A program made the translations under genes and the position numbers. A model generated the notes under the pieces. It was not told the origin of the DNA and did not search any database. It saw only the letters and a list, made by a program, of their open reading frames with translations. From Hofstenia miamia (taxonomy: Eukaryota > Xenacoelomorpha > Acoela), in assembly GCA_004352715.1 (NCBI GenBank), contig SCFE01000018.1:1572929-1636928 (forward strand): DNA of 64,000 nucleotides. Reading direction: 5' to 3'. Within the stretch, counting starts at the first letter, position 1; each line of letters starts with the position of its first letter. Shown here one piece after another: positions 36,653 to 49,052 of the stretch.

Positions 36653-38240
36653 TCAAAGTAATTTTGAATTATTAGTAAACAAAGAAATTACCAACATTCC
36701 GTAGTAATTGTAACATACTAGTATTTAGAAAAATTCTTAAATCATCTACACAGAATTTCATTCTTAAAACAAGAATTAAAAAATCAGGACACAATTTTAA
36801 ATAATGAAGCTATTAACTGCAGCTTTTGATTGGTATTGTGATAAAGGTAATATTATTAAAAATTGTGGCCTCTTTTAACCATTAAATGAAGATTGTCCTT
36901 TATATACATTGATCATTGCCAATTTCGAGTCTAGATATAACTTAGGTTGTTGAATTGTTCAAAAGATATTCTTACAGTGACGCTTACATGAAGAAAGAAT
37001 ACGCTCTTACCGACATAAGTGCTCAACCAGGGCTGTACGTACTCCCAAATAATTAACAAGGGGGCTCTTATCTTGAGTTTTGTATTTTGACCATTATTTA
37101 TATTCTCAACAAATAATATCCAAAACTCGATTATTAATGTAAATTTAAAAAGGGGCTGCTCCCCAATCTTATTTAACAAGGTGGGTTGAGCCCCACCCCT
37201 GAGCAGGCTCACAAATACACCCCTGTGCTCAACCATTAAGAGTATATTCATGGAAATACTTTATTTTGATTATTAAATTAATATTCTATGGACATAAAAA
37301 AAGCCATCTTATGTAACTAAGTTTCTAAAAGGGGGTATATGCCTAATTAATTCTGCTTAAAGGGGTTTCCTTTCATTTACTCTCTAAAGACGCTTAATAT
37401 TTCTATTTCTTTTTACAAAACAGTTTTTCTTCCATTTGACTTTTTTTAGTAATTCACGAAATGAATGTAAATTAGATTTTCCAACAGTAAGCGAAGTGGA
37501 ATTTCGATTGATCACTGCTGACAATAAATAGACTCTGCCTCAATAATATTTTTACAGTAAAAAAAATTAATTTTTTCTCAATGCAATTACGAACTATGAC
37601 GTTTGTTAAAAAACACATGTGATTAATATTTCCTTTAATGGTTTTGTAAGAATGTTATTAACTCATTATTGTAGAGTTTATTACTGGAATATCATGGCAA
37701 TAGCATTTGGTTCACTTAGGTTCAACTTTGTAATTCATGCCATTGTTAAAATAAAATCTCTAAAGATAAATTTTCGTATCTGTTTCTATTGCAAACTCAC
37801 ATTTTCCGTTTGGATGCGTTTGCAAACATTTCATTTTAGGTACACCCGAAAGGATGTTTGATTAATACTTGAATTCCGTTTTCAAGCATATCAACTAATG
37901 GGAATTTCTAAGTATTTCTTCAAAAAATATAGGAATATTGCTTGTATTGTTGTCATTTTAAAATGTGATTGCCCAAATTGCAGCCACTCAATAACGTAAT
38001 TATGTGAATTGAAATATATGAATATAAAGATAACAGTTAAATAATTATTTTAAACCTATTAGAATCCCATAATTTTGAATAAGTTTTTTTAAGACAGGCA
38101 TACTTTGTAAATTATTTTTAAGTCATTATTAAGATGAAATCTGTAAATAATGTATAAATCCTACTTTTGCAATTTATTCAGTCATTCATATTTATGCTCC
38201 ATATTTAAGACCAAATTCCTTTTAGAGCGTAGGTACAAGG

Positions 38241-38991
38241 TAGAGCTGTGCGGGTAGGGGTTTACCAGCGTGTAACCGTTCTTACCCGGTTGTATTCGCG
38301 GATGCGGCTGAGTACGGGTAAAGTTCTCACGGGTACGGCCGGGTACAGGTACAACTTTAAATAGTCATTCAAAATTTCGGGTAAAATTGTTAATTTTAAG
38401 ATCTACTTGATGGGCTACCATTTAAGGTAAATTCCAATAGCTATCCTCTACGCAGCCCTGATTGAACGTATCTATGAGCCTTCTATTGCAAAAGAGGCTC
38501 ATTGATGCTAGACAAATCTGTGGAACATGAGCATTAACTTGCTAATGCCTACGGCCAACAAGAAACAGTTTTTTAGCCAGACTTAATGGCTGCAGGCGGT
38601 TAGGTGAGACATGTACATGTATTTATAAAATTGTATTAATTTCATGTACTATAAATATGCTTCTCATTGGAATTTGAAGCAATATAGGCTAACTATATAA
38701 TATAGAAAAATTGCAATTTGATGGATTAATATCTTTCTACTTGCTTGAAATTTTGTTATATTTACTTTTTTATGTTTTGCATTATTGTTTTCCTTGTTTT
38801 ATTTTGTTATAACTTGTTATCTCCCTAAAAACATGAGTAATTTACTCCTGCGATTAACGGTTGTGTACGCGGGTAAAACTTTTACGGGTATAACCGGGTA
38901 TGGGTAACGGGTAAAACTTTTACGGGTATAACCGGGTATGGGTAAAGTTTTTACGAGTACGGCCTGGAAAAGTATTACCCGCACAGCACTA
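38241..38991. mobile_element. hAT-type element, inverted copy
   Basis: tagagctgtgcgggta at the left and tacccgcacagcacta at the right, flanked by gtacaagg and gttcaagg, the complement of the target copies at 12.3-13.1 kb. It moved with the unit. Confidence 0.82.
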
Positions 38992-39921
38992 GTTCAAGGT
39001 CAATATTTTTCATTCAAGTCCAGTCTCTTAATGGTCCCTTTTAAAGCAAAGTATTTTCGAATGGATTCCACCCACTTCTAACAGATTCCCAATTCCTAAC
39101 CTTAGGCTTTCTTTACATGTCAAAACTACCCCGCCTGTCAAACTTATCGCAGTTAATGACTTTTGTTTTGTGCTAATTTGAAATTGAAAAATACATAATA
39201 TTAATTTCTGATGTTTTTTCGTACACTTAGTCGGATCATATTCAATTGTACATAGGTAATTAACATTTTTGAATCTACGATTCCTGAAGAATGAATTAAT
39301 ATCGGAGCCAGGTTTATTATCTTTTAGGAATCAGTACCGTTTCACAAGATAACATTTTATCAATTTTAATATTGTAAATAATATGTATATTTATATGCTT
39401 GGTTAAAATTTGATTATTTTTTCAAAATTTTTTGAAAATATTTTGCAATTCAAAGGTCAATTTCATTATTTAATAAGATAATGTTTATAATTTTAACATA
39501 AGTTCAAAAGGATTTTGATTATGCTCAAACATATATTACTCTACTGTTAAACAATACTGGCATAGCGTAGTATTTAGCTTGGCATATTCTTACTAAGCGC
39601 TTGTCATGTTAAATAGTAAACGCTGGCCATTTTTCCCGAGTATTACCCAAGGGTAAGCCAAGCATTCCAAATTTGATAGAGTAGGGAACAGAAAAGTTTA
39701 TTTTGTTCGTTTACTAGGATTATTTCGAATAATGTTGCCTATGCAGTGGAATGAATTTGATCGAATGGGCATCTAAGAACATAGATCGTGATTCATTTTG
39801 TAAATTTTATCATTTACTTATTATAGATATTGCCATCATTTAGCATGCAGGACGAAGCTGACGTGTATTATTTAGATGGGCTAAATCTCTTGTAGAAACC
39901 CGCTACATGTAAACTTCAATG

Positions 39922-39923
<2 letters not shown>

Positions 39924-39979
<56 letters not shown>
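39924..39979. repeat. (TA)n microsatellite in the inverted unit
   Basis: Equivalent of the tract at 11405-11459. Confidence 0.95.
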
Positions 39980-39982
<3 letters not shown>

Positions 39983-41390
39983 TGCAAAAACCCCTGTTAG
40001 CACTAGGTTTCCAATACAATGTAATAACAAAGGTTCAATTCCGTTTATTATAGTGTACTGAAATGGCTCTATTTTAGAGACTTCATTTTAAAATGACTCC
40101 AAAAAATTTTAAGAAATACTTATAAATTTTCAAATTAGTTAATGTATAAGAAAATGAATTTTGAGCCGCTAAACAAACATCCCTTTGGGCGTAGCTAAGA
40201 CGAAATGTTGCAATCGTATCCGGAACGGAAACTTATCTTTAGAGTCAGATGACATGGCAGATGACTGGTAGCAATTGAATAGATGGATCTATATCAATGA
40301 CAAAATTTCATAAACAGTGGAATAAAAATTATTCTCAAAGTTGAAGTTAGAGCAACAAATGTGTCCCATAAAATATTTGATCCTATGCATATTTTTCAAT
40401 TTTGGAAATAATGCATTGCATCAATATTCCACTACTATACTGCATAATAATCAATTAATGATATAGACTAACACGAAAGTTAAAAAAAATTATGTTTTTC
40501 AAATGTATGCATTTGTTTCTATCTACAAAAAAAGCATAAACTACAAAAAATTTACAAATGATGATTCATTATTATTAAAACTTCGAACATTGCATAAATT
40601 ACTAACATTTAAGGTATACGATTGCCCTTTTAAAAAATGTATTTTTAATTATATGCATTTGATATGCTTTAATTCTTTAAGCTTTTTAACTTGATTATTT
40701 TGATTGTAAGAAACATATTCAAGCTATTCTCAACAATGTGTACATATTAAAGCACTTAATTATTAAAACATGGAATGCTTTTTAAATTTGGGCTAAGCTT
40801 TAGTAAAAACAAAGAAAAACCCGTAAATCAGAAGTAGTAGGACAAAACTATTTTAGAAATGCATAATTACCTAAGGGGTTTGTTATTCTGTCGGTACATC
40901 ATTAGTATAATATTTTAAATGAAGTCATGCTCACTTCCAAAAGTTCATCGGAGGATTGTTTGTAATTGCTGAGTATAGTGGTAAACATTGGATCCATTGT
41001 GCCTGTAAACATTCCTTTAATTTGAAAAGAATATTCTTAAATATTGTCTAAGCAACATTAAATTCTCACCTTTTACTAAGATCGCCCAAAAAATTCAGAA
41101 GTTGTTTTGTATAATTATGCTAAAAATCACATGGTTGACTTGACTTAACTTACTGCTGGTTGACTAAGCCATGACAATACGTGCAGAAGTTATTTTATAT
41201 GAGAAAGATAAGAGATTGCGACTCCTGAAATATGACTTTCTAAATGAAAACCTGTCATTTGATGATAAAAATAAAACTTTTTTATGAAATAAACAAATTT
41301 CCTATAATTTCATGATAAAAATAAAACTTTGGGTACTTTTGCGTTATCTCCCCACCCCCGCTCAAATATTTATCAATATAATAATTGTAG

Positions 41391-41491
41391 ACCTAACCCA
41401 AACCCTTTCCCCAACCGTAACATAAACACAAACCATAACCCTAACCCTAAACTAAGCCAACGCACACCTTAGTCCTAACCCTAACCCAAAC
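41391..41491 (-). repeat. Telomere-like tract in the inverted unit
   Basis: cctaaccctaaccc words on the plus strand; reverse complement of 9079-9177. Confidence 0.75.
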
Positions 41492-41883
41492 CATACCCCC
41501 CAATATATGTATAGAAGGGATATGCAAATTCATTATTAATATTAATAAGTTTCAATCTGAATTAAAAAATAATTATAGTATGCTACTATTAATATGCTAA
41601 TTATTGGTTCAACCACGCGGCTTTTGTTTGCTTACAAAGCAATTATCGGATTTGGCAATGTTTATTCAATCACCAAAGCGCCTTTTCCCTCACATCTTTT
41701 CACGTAGTTACTTCGTTTCAAAGCCTTCTTAAAAGAATTTGCGTTGTTTGCATAACTTAAAACGCATATGTTTTCATTGAATCCGCCCGCTCTATCATGG
41801 TAAGGAACATAGTGTAATGTTAGGTTTATGTTTTGGGGGAGATGAGAATTAGTAAAGAATTTAGCTAAAAGTTTGAGTTGTAT

Positions 41884-41964
41884 TTAGGGTTATATTTTGG
41901 GTTAGGGATATAGTTGGAGTTAGGATCATTGTTTAGGATATGGTTTGGGTTAGGGTTAAGGTTA
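41884..41964 (+). repeat. Second telomere-like tract, facing the first
   Basis: gggtta and gggttaggg words, more degenerate than at 41391-41491 and in the opposite orientation. It is followed by gggagataacgcaaaagtacc (from about 42028), the same word that follows the tract at 9.2 kb, so a plus-strand unit begins here head to head with the inverted unit. Confidence 0.65.
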
Positions 41965-42258
41965 TAATAATTATATAAATAAATTAGATTATTTTTGCAA
42001 AGATTTGAGTAGGCCAGGGGGGGTTGTTGGGAGATAACGCAAAAGTACCAAACTTTGTGTAGTTGATTTAAGTAATTTTCTAAATAATTATTCAAATTTC
42101 TTATTTTCATATTTTTAGTTGTTTGTATATACTAATCCAAATACAGTAGTAATAATGGAATGAATTTCATTGAAGTAATTTACAATTATTACAGAATTTG
42201 CGTCATTTCTTTGCTAAATTGAGGTGTTGCTGTTTATTGACTGTCCAAATTGCTTTAA

Positions 42259-42324
42259 CCAATAAAAAAACTGAAATCAAATTTATTCCCCTAGCGGCGA
42301 CTGGATGAAACTGAAAGGTATTTA
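42259..42324 (+). promoter_or_regulatory. Promoter block of lectin copy 6
   Basis: CCAAT 42259-42263, GC box ctagcggcgactgg from 42291, and a weaker TATTTAGG at 42319. A donor aaag|gtaagg lies at 42364. Only about 0.3 kb separates this block from the telomere-like tract, against about 5 kb in other units. Confidence 0.5.
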
Positions 42325-42363
42325 GGGACTGAAACTAATTTGTTTTCATTCAAAATCTTAAAG

Positions 42364-42717
42364 GTAAGGCCCCGATTAGACGGTAAGTTTTCCCTTATGA
42401 AATTATCTTTATTTACGAAAGTATTATCAGACGAATTAAATAATATCAGTTGCATTTACACGCTAAGGCCCTCCTCAAACCATACAACTTTTGTAGCTAG
42501 ACCAATTAAGATAAGAAATCGCATTGGAATAATTCGAATTATTTCAAAGTTATCTTATCACCATGTTCGTCACAATTGTCTTAACAACGAAAGTTGTATT
42601 GTTTGTGGTCGGCCTAAGCTTCCCTTAAAGCTTTTCGTTTTTCTACGTAAAACTCTATCACACAAACAATAAAGCTGACAAAATATTAAATTGGAACATT
42701 ATACAGAACATGTTTAG
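42364..42717 (+). other. Enlarged 5'-UTR intron of copy 6 with foreign insert
   Basis: The intron is about 354 bases instead of about 220 and shares little with the others except its 3' end. It contains inverted words (caaaccatacaactttt near 42478 and gaaagttgtattgtttgtgg near 42589), hinting at a foldback insertion. The 110-codon ORF from 42340 crosses the splice donor and has no known domain; not called as a gene. Confidence 0.4.
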
Positions 42718-43143
42718 ATGCTGACAAAGTTTGTTGTAATTGCTGTATGCTTATTTGAATGTCACGGATTGTGGGACAGTAAGACATCATGCATGCACCC
42801 AACACAATTTTTGAATGAAGAACTTGGCGGAGATAACATTTATTTAGCATTTTACAACAATCCCAAAGCCAAACCGATACAGTAAGTAGAGTAGATTACA
42901 TGATTGTTCTATTAAAGACATCAACGTGCATTGTTGCAAAAAGGGAAAATATTTTCAAAATTAAAGGTCTATGTTTTAGATACAAATCACAAGTGGTAAA
43001 TATGCTAATGGTTCTCATAATGGAGCACTACGCCTAGAGAAGGTAAGCACAGGAGAAGTTATCTGGAGCATAAATGACAAAACCTGCAATCCATATTCAG
43101 CATATAAATTCCAAGCAGATGGCAACTTCGTCTTGTATCAAGT
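42718..43143 (+). pseudogene. B-type lectin copy 6, frameshifted exon 2, exon 3 absent
   Basis: Exon 1 (42718-42881) is open; its signal peptide reads MLTKFVVIAVCLFECHG, close to copy 8. Exon 2 (42980-43143) is one base short. A C is lost (caccaag becomes cacaag), an A is gained (gctatgg becomes gctaatgg) and a G is lost (ttgctc becomes ttctc), leading to a stop (tag) around 43033. The remaining exon 2 text still encodes the GDGNFVLY region out of frame. Exon 3 would lie in the 1000-N gap that follows. Three small indels within 40 bases could also be low-quality consensus near the contig end. Confidence 0.75.
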
Positions 43144-43271
43144 GTAAGCTTTCTTAACCAAAATAGAAACAATTTCTTTTTAACCAAACAGAATGTGACA
43201 TACAATATTCATAAAAATGGAAATGTTAAATATATGTAAATATTTTAACCTAATATATATATATATATATA

Positions 43272-44271
43272 NNNNNNNNNNNNNNNNNNNNNNNNNNNNN
43301 NNNNNNNNNNNNNNNNNNNNNNNNNNNNNNNNNNNNNNNNNNNNNNNNNNNNNNNNNNNNNNNNNNNNNNNNNNNNNNNNNNNNNNNNNNNNNNNNNNNN
43401 NNNNNNNNNNNNNNNNNNNNNNNNNNNNNNNNNNNNNNNNNNNNNNNNNNNNNNNNNNNNNNNNNNNNNNNNNNNNNNNNNNNNNNNNNNNNNNNNNNNN
43501 NNNNNNNNNNNNNNNNNNNNNNNNNNNNNNNNNNNNNNNNNNNNNNNNNNNNNNNNNNNNNNNNNNNNNNNNNNNNNNNNNNNNNNNNNNNNNNNNNNNN
43601 NNNNNNNNNNNNNNNNNNNNNNNNNNNNNNNNNNNNNNNNNNNNNNNNNNNNNNNNNNNNNNNNNNNNNNNNNNNNNNNNNNNNNNNNNNNNNNNNNNNN
43701 NNNNNNNNNNNNNNNNNNNNNNNNNNNNNNNNNNNNNNNNNNNNNNNNNNNNNNNNNNNNNNNNNNNNNNNNNNNNNNNNNNNNNNNNNNNNNNNNNNNN
43801 NNNNNNNNNNNNNNNNNNNNNNNNNNNNNNNNNNNNNNNNNNNNNNNNNNNNNNNNNNNNNNNNNNNNNNNNNNNNNNNNNNNNNNNNNNNNNNNNNNNN
43901 NNNNNNNNNNNNNNNNNNNNNNNNNNNNNNNNNNNNNNNNNNNNNNNNNNNNNNNNNNNNNNNNNNNNNNNNNNNNNNNNNNNNNNNNNNNNNNNNNNNN
44001 NNNNNNNNNNNNNNNNNNNNNNNNNNNNNNNNNNNNNNNNNNNNNNNNNNNNNNNNNNNNNNNNNNNNNNNNNNNNNNNNNNNNNNNNNNNNNNNNNNNN
44101 NNNNNNNNNNNNNNNNNNNNNNNNNNNNNNNNNNNNNNNNNNNNNNNNNNNNNNNNNNNNNNNNNNNNNNNNNNNNNNNNNNNNNNNNNNNNNNNNNNNN
44201 NNNNNNNNNNNNNNNNNNNNNNNNNNNNNNNNNNNNNNNNNNNNNNNNNNNNNNNNNNNNNNNNNNNNNNN
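43272..44271. other. Assembly gap (1000 N)
   Basis: Preceded by (TA)n at 43255-43271. It separates copies 6 and 7, which face each other; both lose exon 3 sequence here, so a collapsed palindrome is possible. Confidence 1.
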
Positions 44272-45286
44272 TATCTATGAGATGTATCATTGCAGGCCTT
44301 CCATCTGAGGGATCTGTTACACATAGGATATTGTTTGTACCAGCTGTATCAGTGTGCCATATAGCTCCATGTCCGCTAATTAAAATATATATTAGAATTT
44401 GCAGTAACTACGCAATGGGGAAAAAATATATATCTTAACATCAAATTATTCAATATTACCATTTACATTTTTAATAACAGAATTGAACAATGAGTTTGGA
44501 CACCCTTAGTGTAGTTTTAACAGAGCAGAGTTTTGACTATTTCAAATAGACTAGTACGAAATGCATTAGATAGATATATCTAAGCTCAAATACAATGTCT
44601 CCAATTTTACAAATATCAAATTCTACAGTAGATTCATAAGTTAAGATATTTATGTACACTTAATCTATATATTTTCAAAAATATTGCATCTCAACTATGT
44701 TTGCCTTAAAAGAAATTGAGCCATATTAATACAGACTAAGTTAACTAAGCGGCTTTAAACTATAGTTTATTTTGAACATCATTGTAACCATATTAATATA
44801 AATGATGGCATGCGAGAGTCGTGTATTCTATGTTTCTATTTGTGCTTAGGAAAACTTACACTTGATACAAGACGAAGTTGCCATCTCCTTGAAGTTTATA
44901 TGCTGAATATGGATTGCAGGTTTTGTCATTTGTGCTCCAGACGGCTTGTCCTGTGCTTACCTTCTCTATGCGTAGTGCTCCATTATGAGCAACCATAGCA
45001 TATTTACCGCTTGGTGATTTGTATCTAAACATATGATATTTAATTATGAAAATATCATTTCTTTTTACAACAATCCACATTGACGTCGGAAATAGAACTA
45101 TCATGTAAGCTGCTCTACTTACTGTATCGGTTTGGCTTTGGGATTGTTGTAAAATGCTAAATAGATGTTATCTCCGCCAAGTTCTGCATTCAAAAATTGT
45201 GTTGGGTGCATGCATGAAGTCTTACTGTCCCACAATCCGTGGCATTCAAGTAGGAATACAGCAAATAAAACAAACTTTGTCAACAT
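44272..45286 (-). CDS. Secreted B-type lectin, copy 7, class I, 3' end in gap
   Basis: Complement of join(<44272-44375, 44860-45024, 45123-45286). Exons 1 and 2 are open and spliced by GT-AG; exon 3 is readable for about 35 codons before the gap. It has T79, D134 and H141, the class I state, with one private change in exon 1 (second E of NEEL is A). The acceptor of exon 3 is attag|cgg, still giving V110. Intron 1 has an open frame into exon 2 (ATG at 45104), but the standard splice is conserved with all other copies. The upstream intron is 45287-45505. Confidence 0.82.
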
Positions 45287-45549
45287 CTAAATATATTCTG
45301 TAATTATCTAAATTAATATTTATTCAACTTGATTCCTTGTGGGATACGATCAAATGGATTAAGAATGGTACATGCATAGTTTTGTTTCCTCAAAATGTTA
45401 TCATCAAAACACTAATAAATCTGCAAAAAGTATAAATTATCAATCAGTATGCAGAATAGAAAACGGAAATAGTTCAATAGTGATTGCTCATGTATTTAGC
45501 CTTACCTCGAGCTTTAAGATTTTTGATGAAAACTAATTGGGTTTATTCC

Positions 45550-45617
45550 CTTAAATACTTTTTAGTTTCAACTAGTCGCCGCTAGGGGAATAAATTGCAT
45601 TTACGTTTTTTGATTGG
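45550..45617 (-). promoter_or_regulatory. Promoter block of lectin copy 7
   Basis: Minus strand: CCAAT (attgg 45613-45617), GC box ctagtcgccgctag 45572-45585, TATTTAAG 45550-45557. Confidence 0.6.
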
Positions 45618-47352
45618 TCAAAGTAATTTTGAACTCTCAGTAAACAAAGAAATGACCAACATTCCGTATTAATTGTAACATTAATAGTATTCCATTAAAA
45701 ATTGTGGCCTCTTTTAACCATTAAATGAAGATTGGCCTTTACACATTGATCATTGCCAATTTTGACTCTAGATATAACTTAGGTTGTTGAATTGTTCAAA
45801 AGATATTCTTACAGTGACGCTTACATGAAGAAAGAATACGCCCTTACCGACATAAGTGCTCAACCAGGGCTGTACGTACTCTCAAATAATTAACAAGGGT
45901 GCTCTTATCTTGACTTTTGTATTTCGACCATTATTTATATTCTCAAAAATAATATCCAAAACTCGATTATTAATGAAAATTTAAAAAGGGGCTAATCCCC
46001 AATCTTATGTAACAAGGTGGTTTGAGCCAATACCCTGAGCACGCGCTCAATTACACCCCTGTGCTTATCTATTCAGAGTATGTTGATGAAAATACTTTAT
46101 TTTGATTATTAAATTTATATTCTATAGACTTAATAAAAACCAACGTATGTAACTGGATTTGTAAAATAGGGTAGACTTATATTTCTATTTCTCCTTGAAA
46201 AAATATAGTTTTTCTTCAATTGGACTTTCCTTAATAATTCAAGAAATGAATGTAAATTAGATTTTCCAACAGTAAGCTACTGGAATTTCAATTGATCAGT
46301 GCGGACAACAAATAGACTAAGCCTCAATAATATTTGTATAGTCAAGAAAATAAATTTTTTTCATTACAATTACGAACTATGATATTGATGTGTCTGAATT
46401 TGATTAACTCAATTTTATAAAGCTATAAAATTTTTTCACAATTAAGTGATTCAATAAATACATTTTGCTTCGAAAATTTTGCATATTTCTTTAAATACAT
46501 TTAAAATAATTATCGAGGAATTTAAGAGTTTGAGCATGTAAAATACAAATAATATAAAGGAGAATTTTTTAAAAAGTCTCAAAATTTAAATATTTTTAAT
46601 TATTGTATTGACTGGTTTAGTCTGCTGGAAATATTATTTAAAAGTTTTATTGCTAAACTATGAAATACCATTTAAACAATTTTAGAAGTTTACGGACTAA
46701 CGAATCTATACATGTAATTTTTTGTAAATGAAGTTTGTAAAAACAGACATGTGATTAATATTTCCTTTAATGGTTTTGTAAGTATGTTATTAACAGATTA
46801 TCTTAGAGTTTATTACTGGAATATCACTGCAATAGCATAGGGTTCAATTAGCTTCCACTTTGTAAATCATGTCTATGCCAATGTTTAGATAAAATCTCAT
46901 AGTGTATAATGCAACATATTACATAATCAGTCAGCTGCCATTTCATCTTACTCTAAAGATAAATTTCCGTATGTGATTCTATTGCAAACTAACATTTTCC
47001 GTTCTGGATACGTTTGCAAACATTTTATTTTAGGTACACCCAAAAGGATGTTTGATTAATACTTGAATTCCGTTTTTAAGCATATTAACTAATAGGAATT
47101 AATAAATATTTCTAAAAAATATGTAGGCATAATGAACGTATTTGTATCATTTTATAATGTTTTTGCACAAATTGTAGCCACTCAATAATAATGTAATGAT
47201 GTAACAGTTAGATAATTATATTAAACCTATTAGAATACCTTAATTTTAACTACGGTTTTTAAGGCAGGTTTACCGCAGACTGAAAAAAACATCTATATTC
47301 TTAATTGTTATATTTCAGTTATTCAAGCTTTGTAAGTGGACTGGTTCCATTC
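45618..47352 (-). repeat. Upstream part of the copy 7 unit, diverged type
   Basis: Matches 4640-6320 in the same orientation, and 47268-47350 is the reverse complement of about 53480-53570. No hAT element. No gene recognised. Confidence 0.75.
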
Positions 47353-47431
47353 ATGTTAATTCAACATCATTATGTGTACCTCTATGTTTATTTTGGAATG
47401 TGAAATCAAGATATCTATGGTTATGTACAAG
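47353..47431. repeat. Inverted repeat A, left copy
   Basis: About 79 bases (atgttaattcaacatcatta...) found inverted at 48881-48959 with a few mismatches. Its outer edge coincides with the point where homology between 47268-47350 and 53480-53570 ends, so an insertion begins here. Confidence 0.7.
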
Positions 47432-47445
47432 GTTCTAATCACTGG

Positions 47446-47513
47446 ATAAACCGCATAGACATTAACTTTTAGAATATGACCTAAATCTGAAAACTCCTAA
47501 TATATTATATATA
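47446..47513. repeat. Inverted repeat B, left copy
   Basis: cactggataaa...ttttagaatatgaccta matches the complement of about 49053-49125. B lies inside A on the left but outside A on the right. A (TA)n tract (47507-47526) adjoins it. Confidence 0.65.
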
Positions 47514-47678
47514 TATATATATATATGGTGTCCATAATGTCACTCAAAATATTATATGCACCTCTGCTGAGTTGTTTTTCACTAGACAAGCTGAGAGCTA
47601 GGTGTGCATATATATGCATATTCGTCATTTATATCTTAGCTGTCGGTTAGTAGTCATTTCATCTAACATTGCTCTCAG

Positions 47679-48718
47679 ATGAATACTAAGACATGTGTGG
47701 AGCTCATACGCTGTTTTTATCAATCAGGCTCATCAGCAACGGCCTGTCTACGACAGTACAAGAAGGAAAACGGCAAGACGCATCACGTGGCTTCTTCCTC
47801 CTCCATCCAGCGACTGGTGCAAAGATTTGAAGCGACTGCGACTGGCAGCGTGGCTGACTTGCCAAAATCAGGAAGGCCACGCCTGAGCGCTGAAACGATC
47901 AGCTGTGTGGAAGAAGCAGTAAAAGATCAGCAATCGTCATCTGCTACTGGTACCACCTTAATCCGCAAATTTGTGAGAGCCACAGGTATTCCAAAATCAA
48001 CAGCGCACAAAACATTGCACGAGTATTGCAGATATCACAAATTCAGAATCCATTCTATGCAGGAGCTGAAGCCGGTAAACCTTGATTCACGGGTCGAATT
48101 TGCAGATTAGTTCCTGGAGAAGCAGTTGGAAGATGATAATTTCCTTGATAATTGTTTTTGGATAGATGAAGCGCATTTTCTGTTGGACGGCAGCTTTTTC
48201 ACAAGAAACTGCTACATCTGGGTACCAACCAATCCACGTGCTACGGCTATCAATTCCATGTATCCAGAAAAGATAACTGTTTGGTGTGCTTTTTGATCGG
48301 AATTCATGTTGCCGCCTTTCTTTTTTACGGAAACTGTGAATGGTGACCACTATCTCGTCGTGCCAGAGCTCCAACAGTACGGTCAATTGAATAACATCAC
48401 GTTTCAGCAGGATGGGGCTCCACCCCATATTGCAAATCCTGTTAAAGAATTCTTGCATGCCACCTTTGGACACAAGATAATCATTCGTCACTTTCCCCGC
48501 AAATGCCACCGCGCTCGCCTGACCTGGAACCACCGGATTACTGGTTATGTGGCACCATCAAGGCCAGGGTTTTTGCGCACAATCCTACAACCACGCAAGA
48601 AATGGAAGCAGCAATTCGATCTGAAATCGCCAATATTTCAGCATCTTGCAAAATGTTTCGCAATCAAGGTGCATACATTGTTGCTAGTAGATGCATAAAA
48701 ATCAAATTATGCTATTAA
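47679..48718 (+). pseudogene. Tc1/mariner-type transposase, DD(about 41)D, inactivated
   Basis: The N-terminal frame (47679-48110) begins MNTKTCVELIRCFYQSG and holds the helix-turn-helix region with SGRPRLS. A tag stop at 48108-48110 and a tga at 48294-48296 break it. The catalytic residues can be followed: D at 48165 in WIDEAHF, D at 48411 in QQDGAPPH, and, after a frameshift near 48500, D at 48536 in SPDLEPPDYWLCG. Spacing between the second and third D is about 41 residues, as in DD41D relatives of mariner. Two stops and a frameshift make it inactive. Possible TIR remnants (ggtgtccataatg near 47527 and catgtccaaaagtaatg, minus strand, near 48790-48807) are weak. Confidence 0.85.
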
Positions 48719-48880
48719 TTATGATGGTTTGTATTGATCTATCACATACTTGAGCTAAGACGCTTTACACTTTTACCAAAGAACACCTCCATTACTTTTG
48801 GACATGAATGATTCAAATGTAACATTGTAAAAAATGAAAATTACATGTTTTACACTTACTAAGGAAAATACCATATCGTC

Positions 48881-48959
48881 TTGTACATAACCATAGATAT
48901 ATTGATTTCACATTGCAAAATAAACATAGAGGTACACATAATGATGTTGAATTAACATG
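48881..48959. repeat. Inverted repeat A, right copy
   Basis: Complement of 47353-47431, about 160 bases beyond the transposase end. Confidence 0.7.
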
Positions 48960-49052
48960 AAATGAATGTTGTATTCAAAAATTTTTATGCAAATTTCAAA
49001 TCAGAACAGATGGTAACTGCTCCAAAATTTTCCACATTTCATGATTGGATAT

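Larger units (their letters stand above)
34607..41792 (-). repeat. Duplication unit, inverted copy (with lectin copy 5)
   Basis: Reverse complement of the 8801-16376 unit from its 5' start (gagcgggcgga, here 41782-41792) through hAT, spacer and promoter. The lectin and 3' flank are of the class II type, matching 2580-5300. The 10.2-10.6 kb part of the reference is reduced here: 40800 joins sequence equivalent to 9.8 kb, and the part around 41150 is rearranged. Confidence 0.88.

Noticed and set aside
42340-42672. 110-codon ORF upstream of copy 6
   Set aside because: Crosses the 5'-UTR splice donor, has no domain and no counterpart in other copies.
44856-45104. 82-codon ORF running from intron 1 into exon 2 of copy 7
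   Set aside because: Open read-through of a conserved 98-base intron; sister copies do not preserve it.
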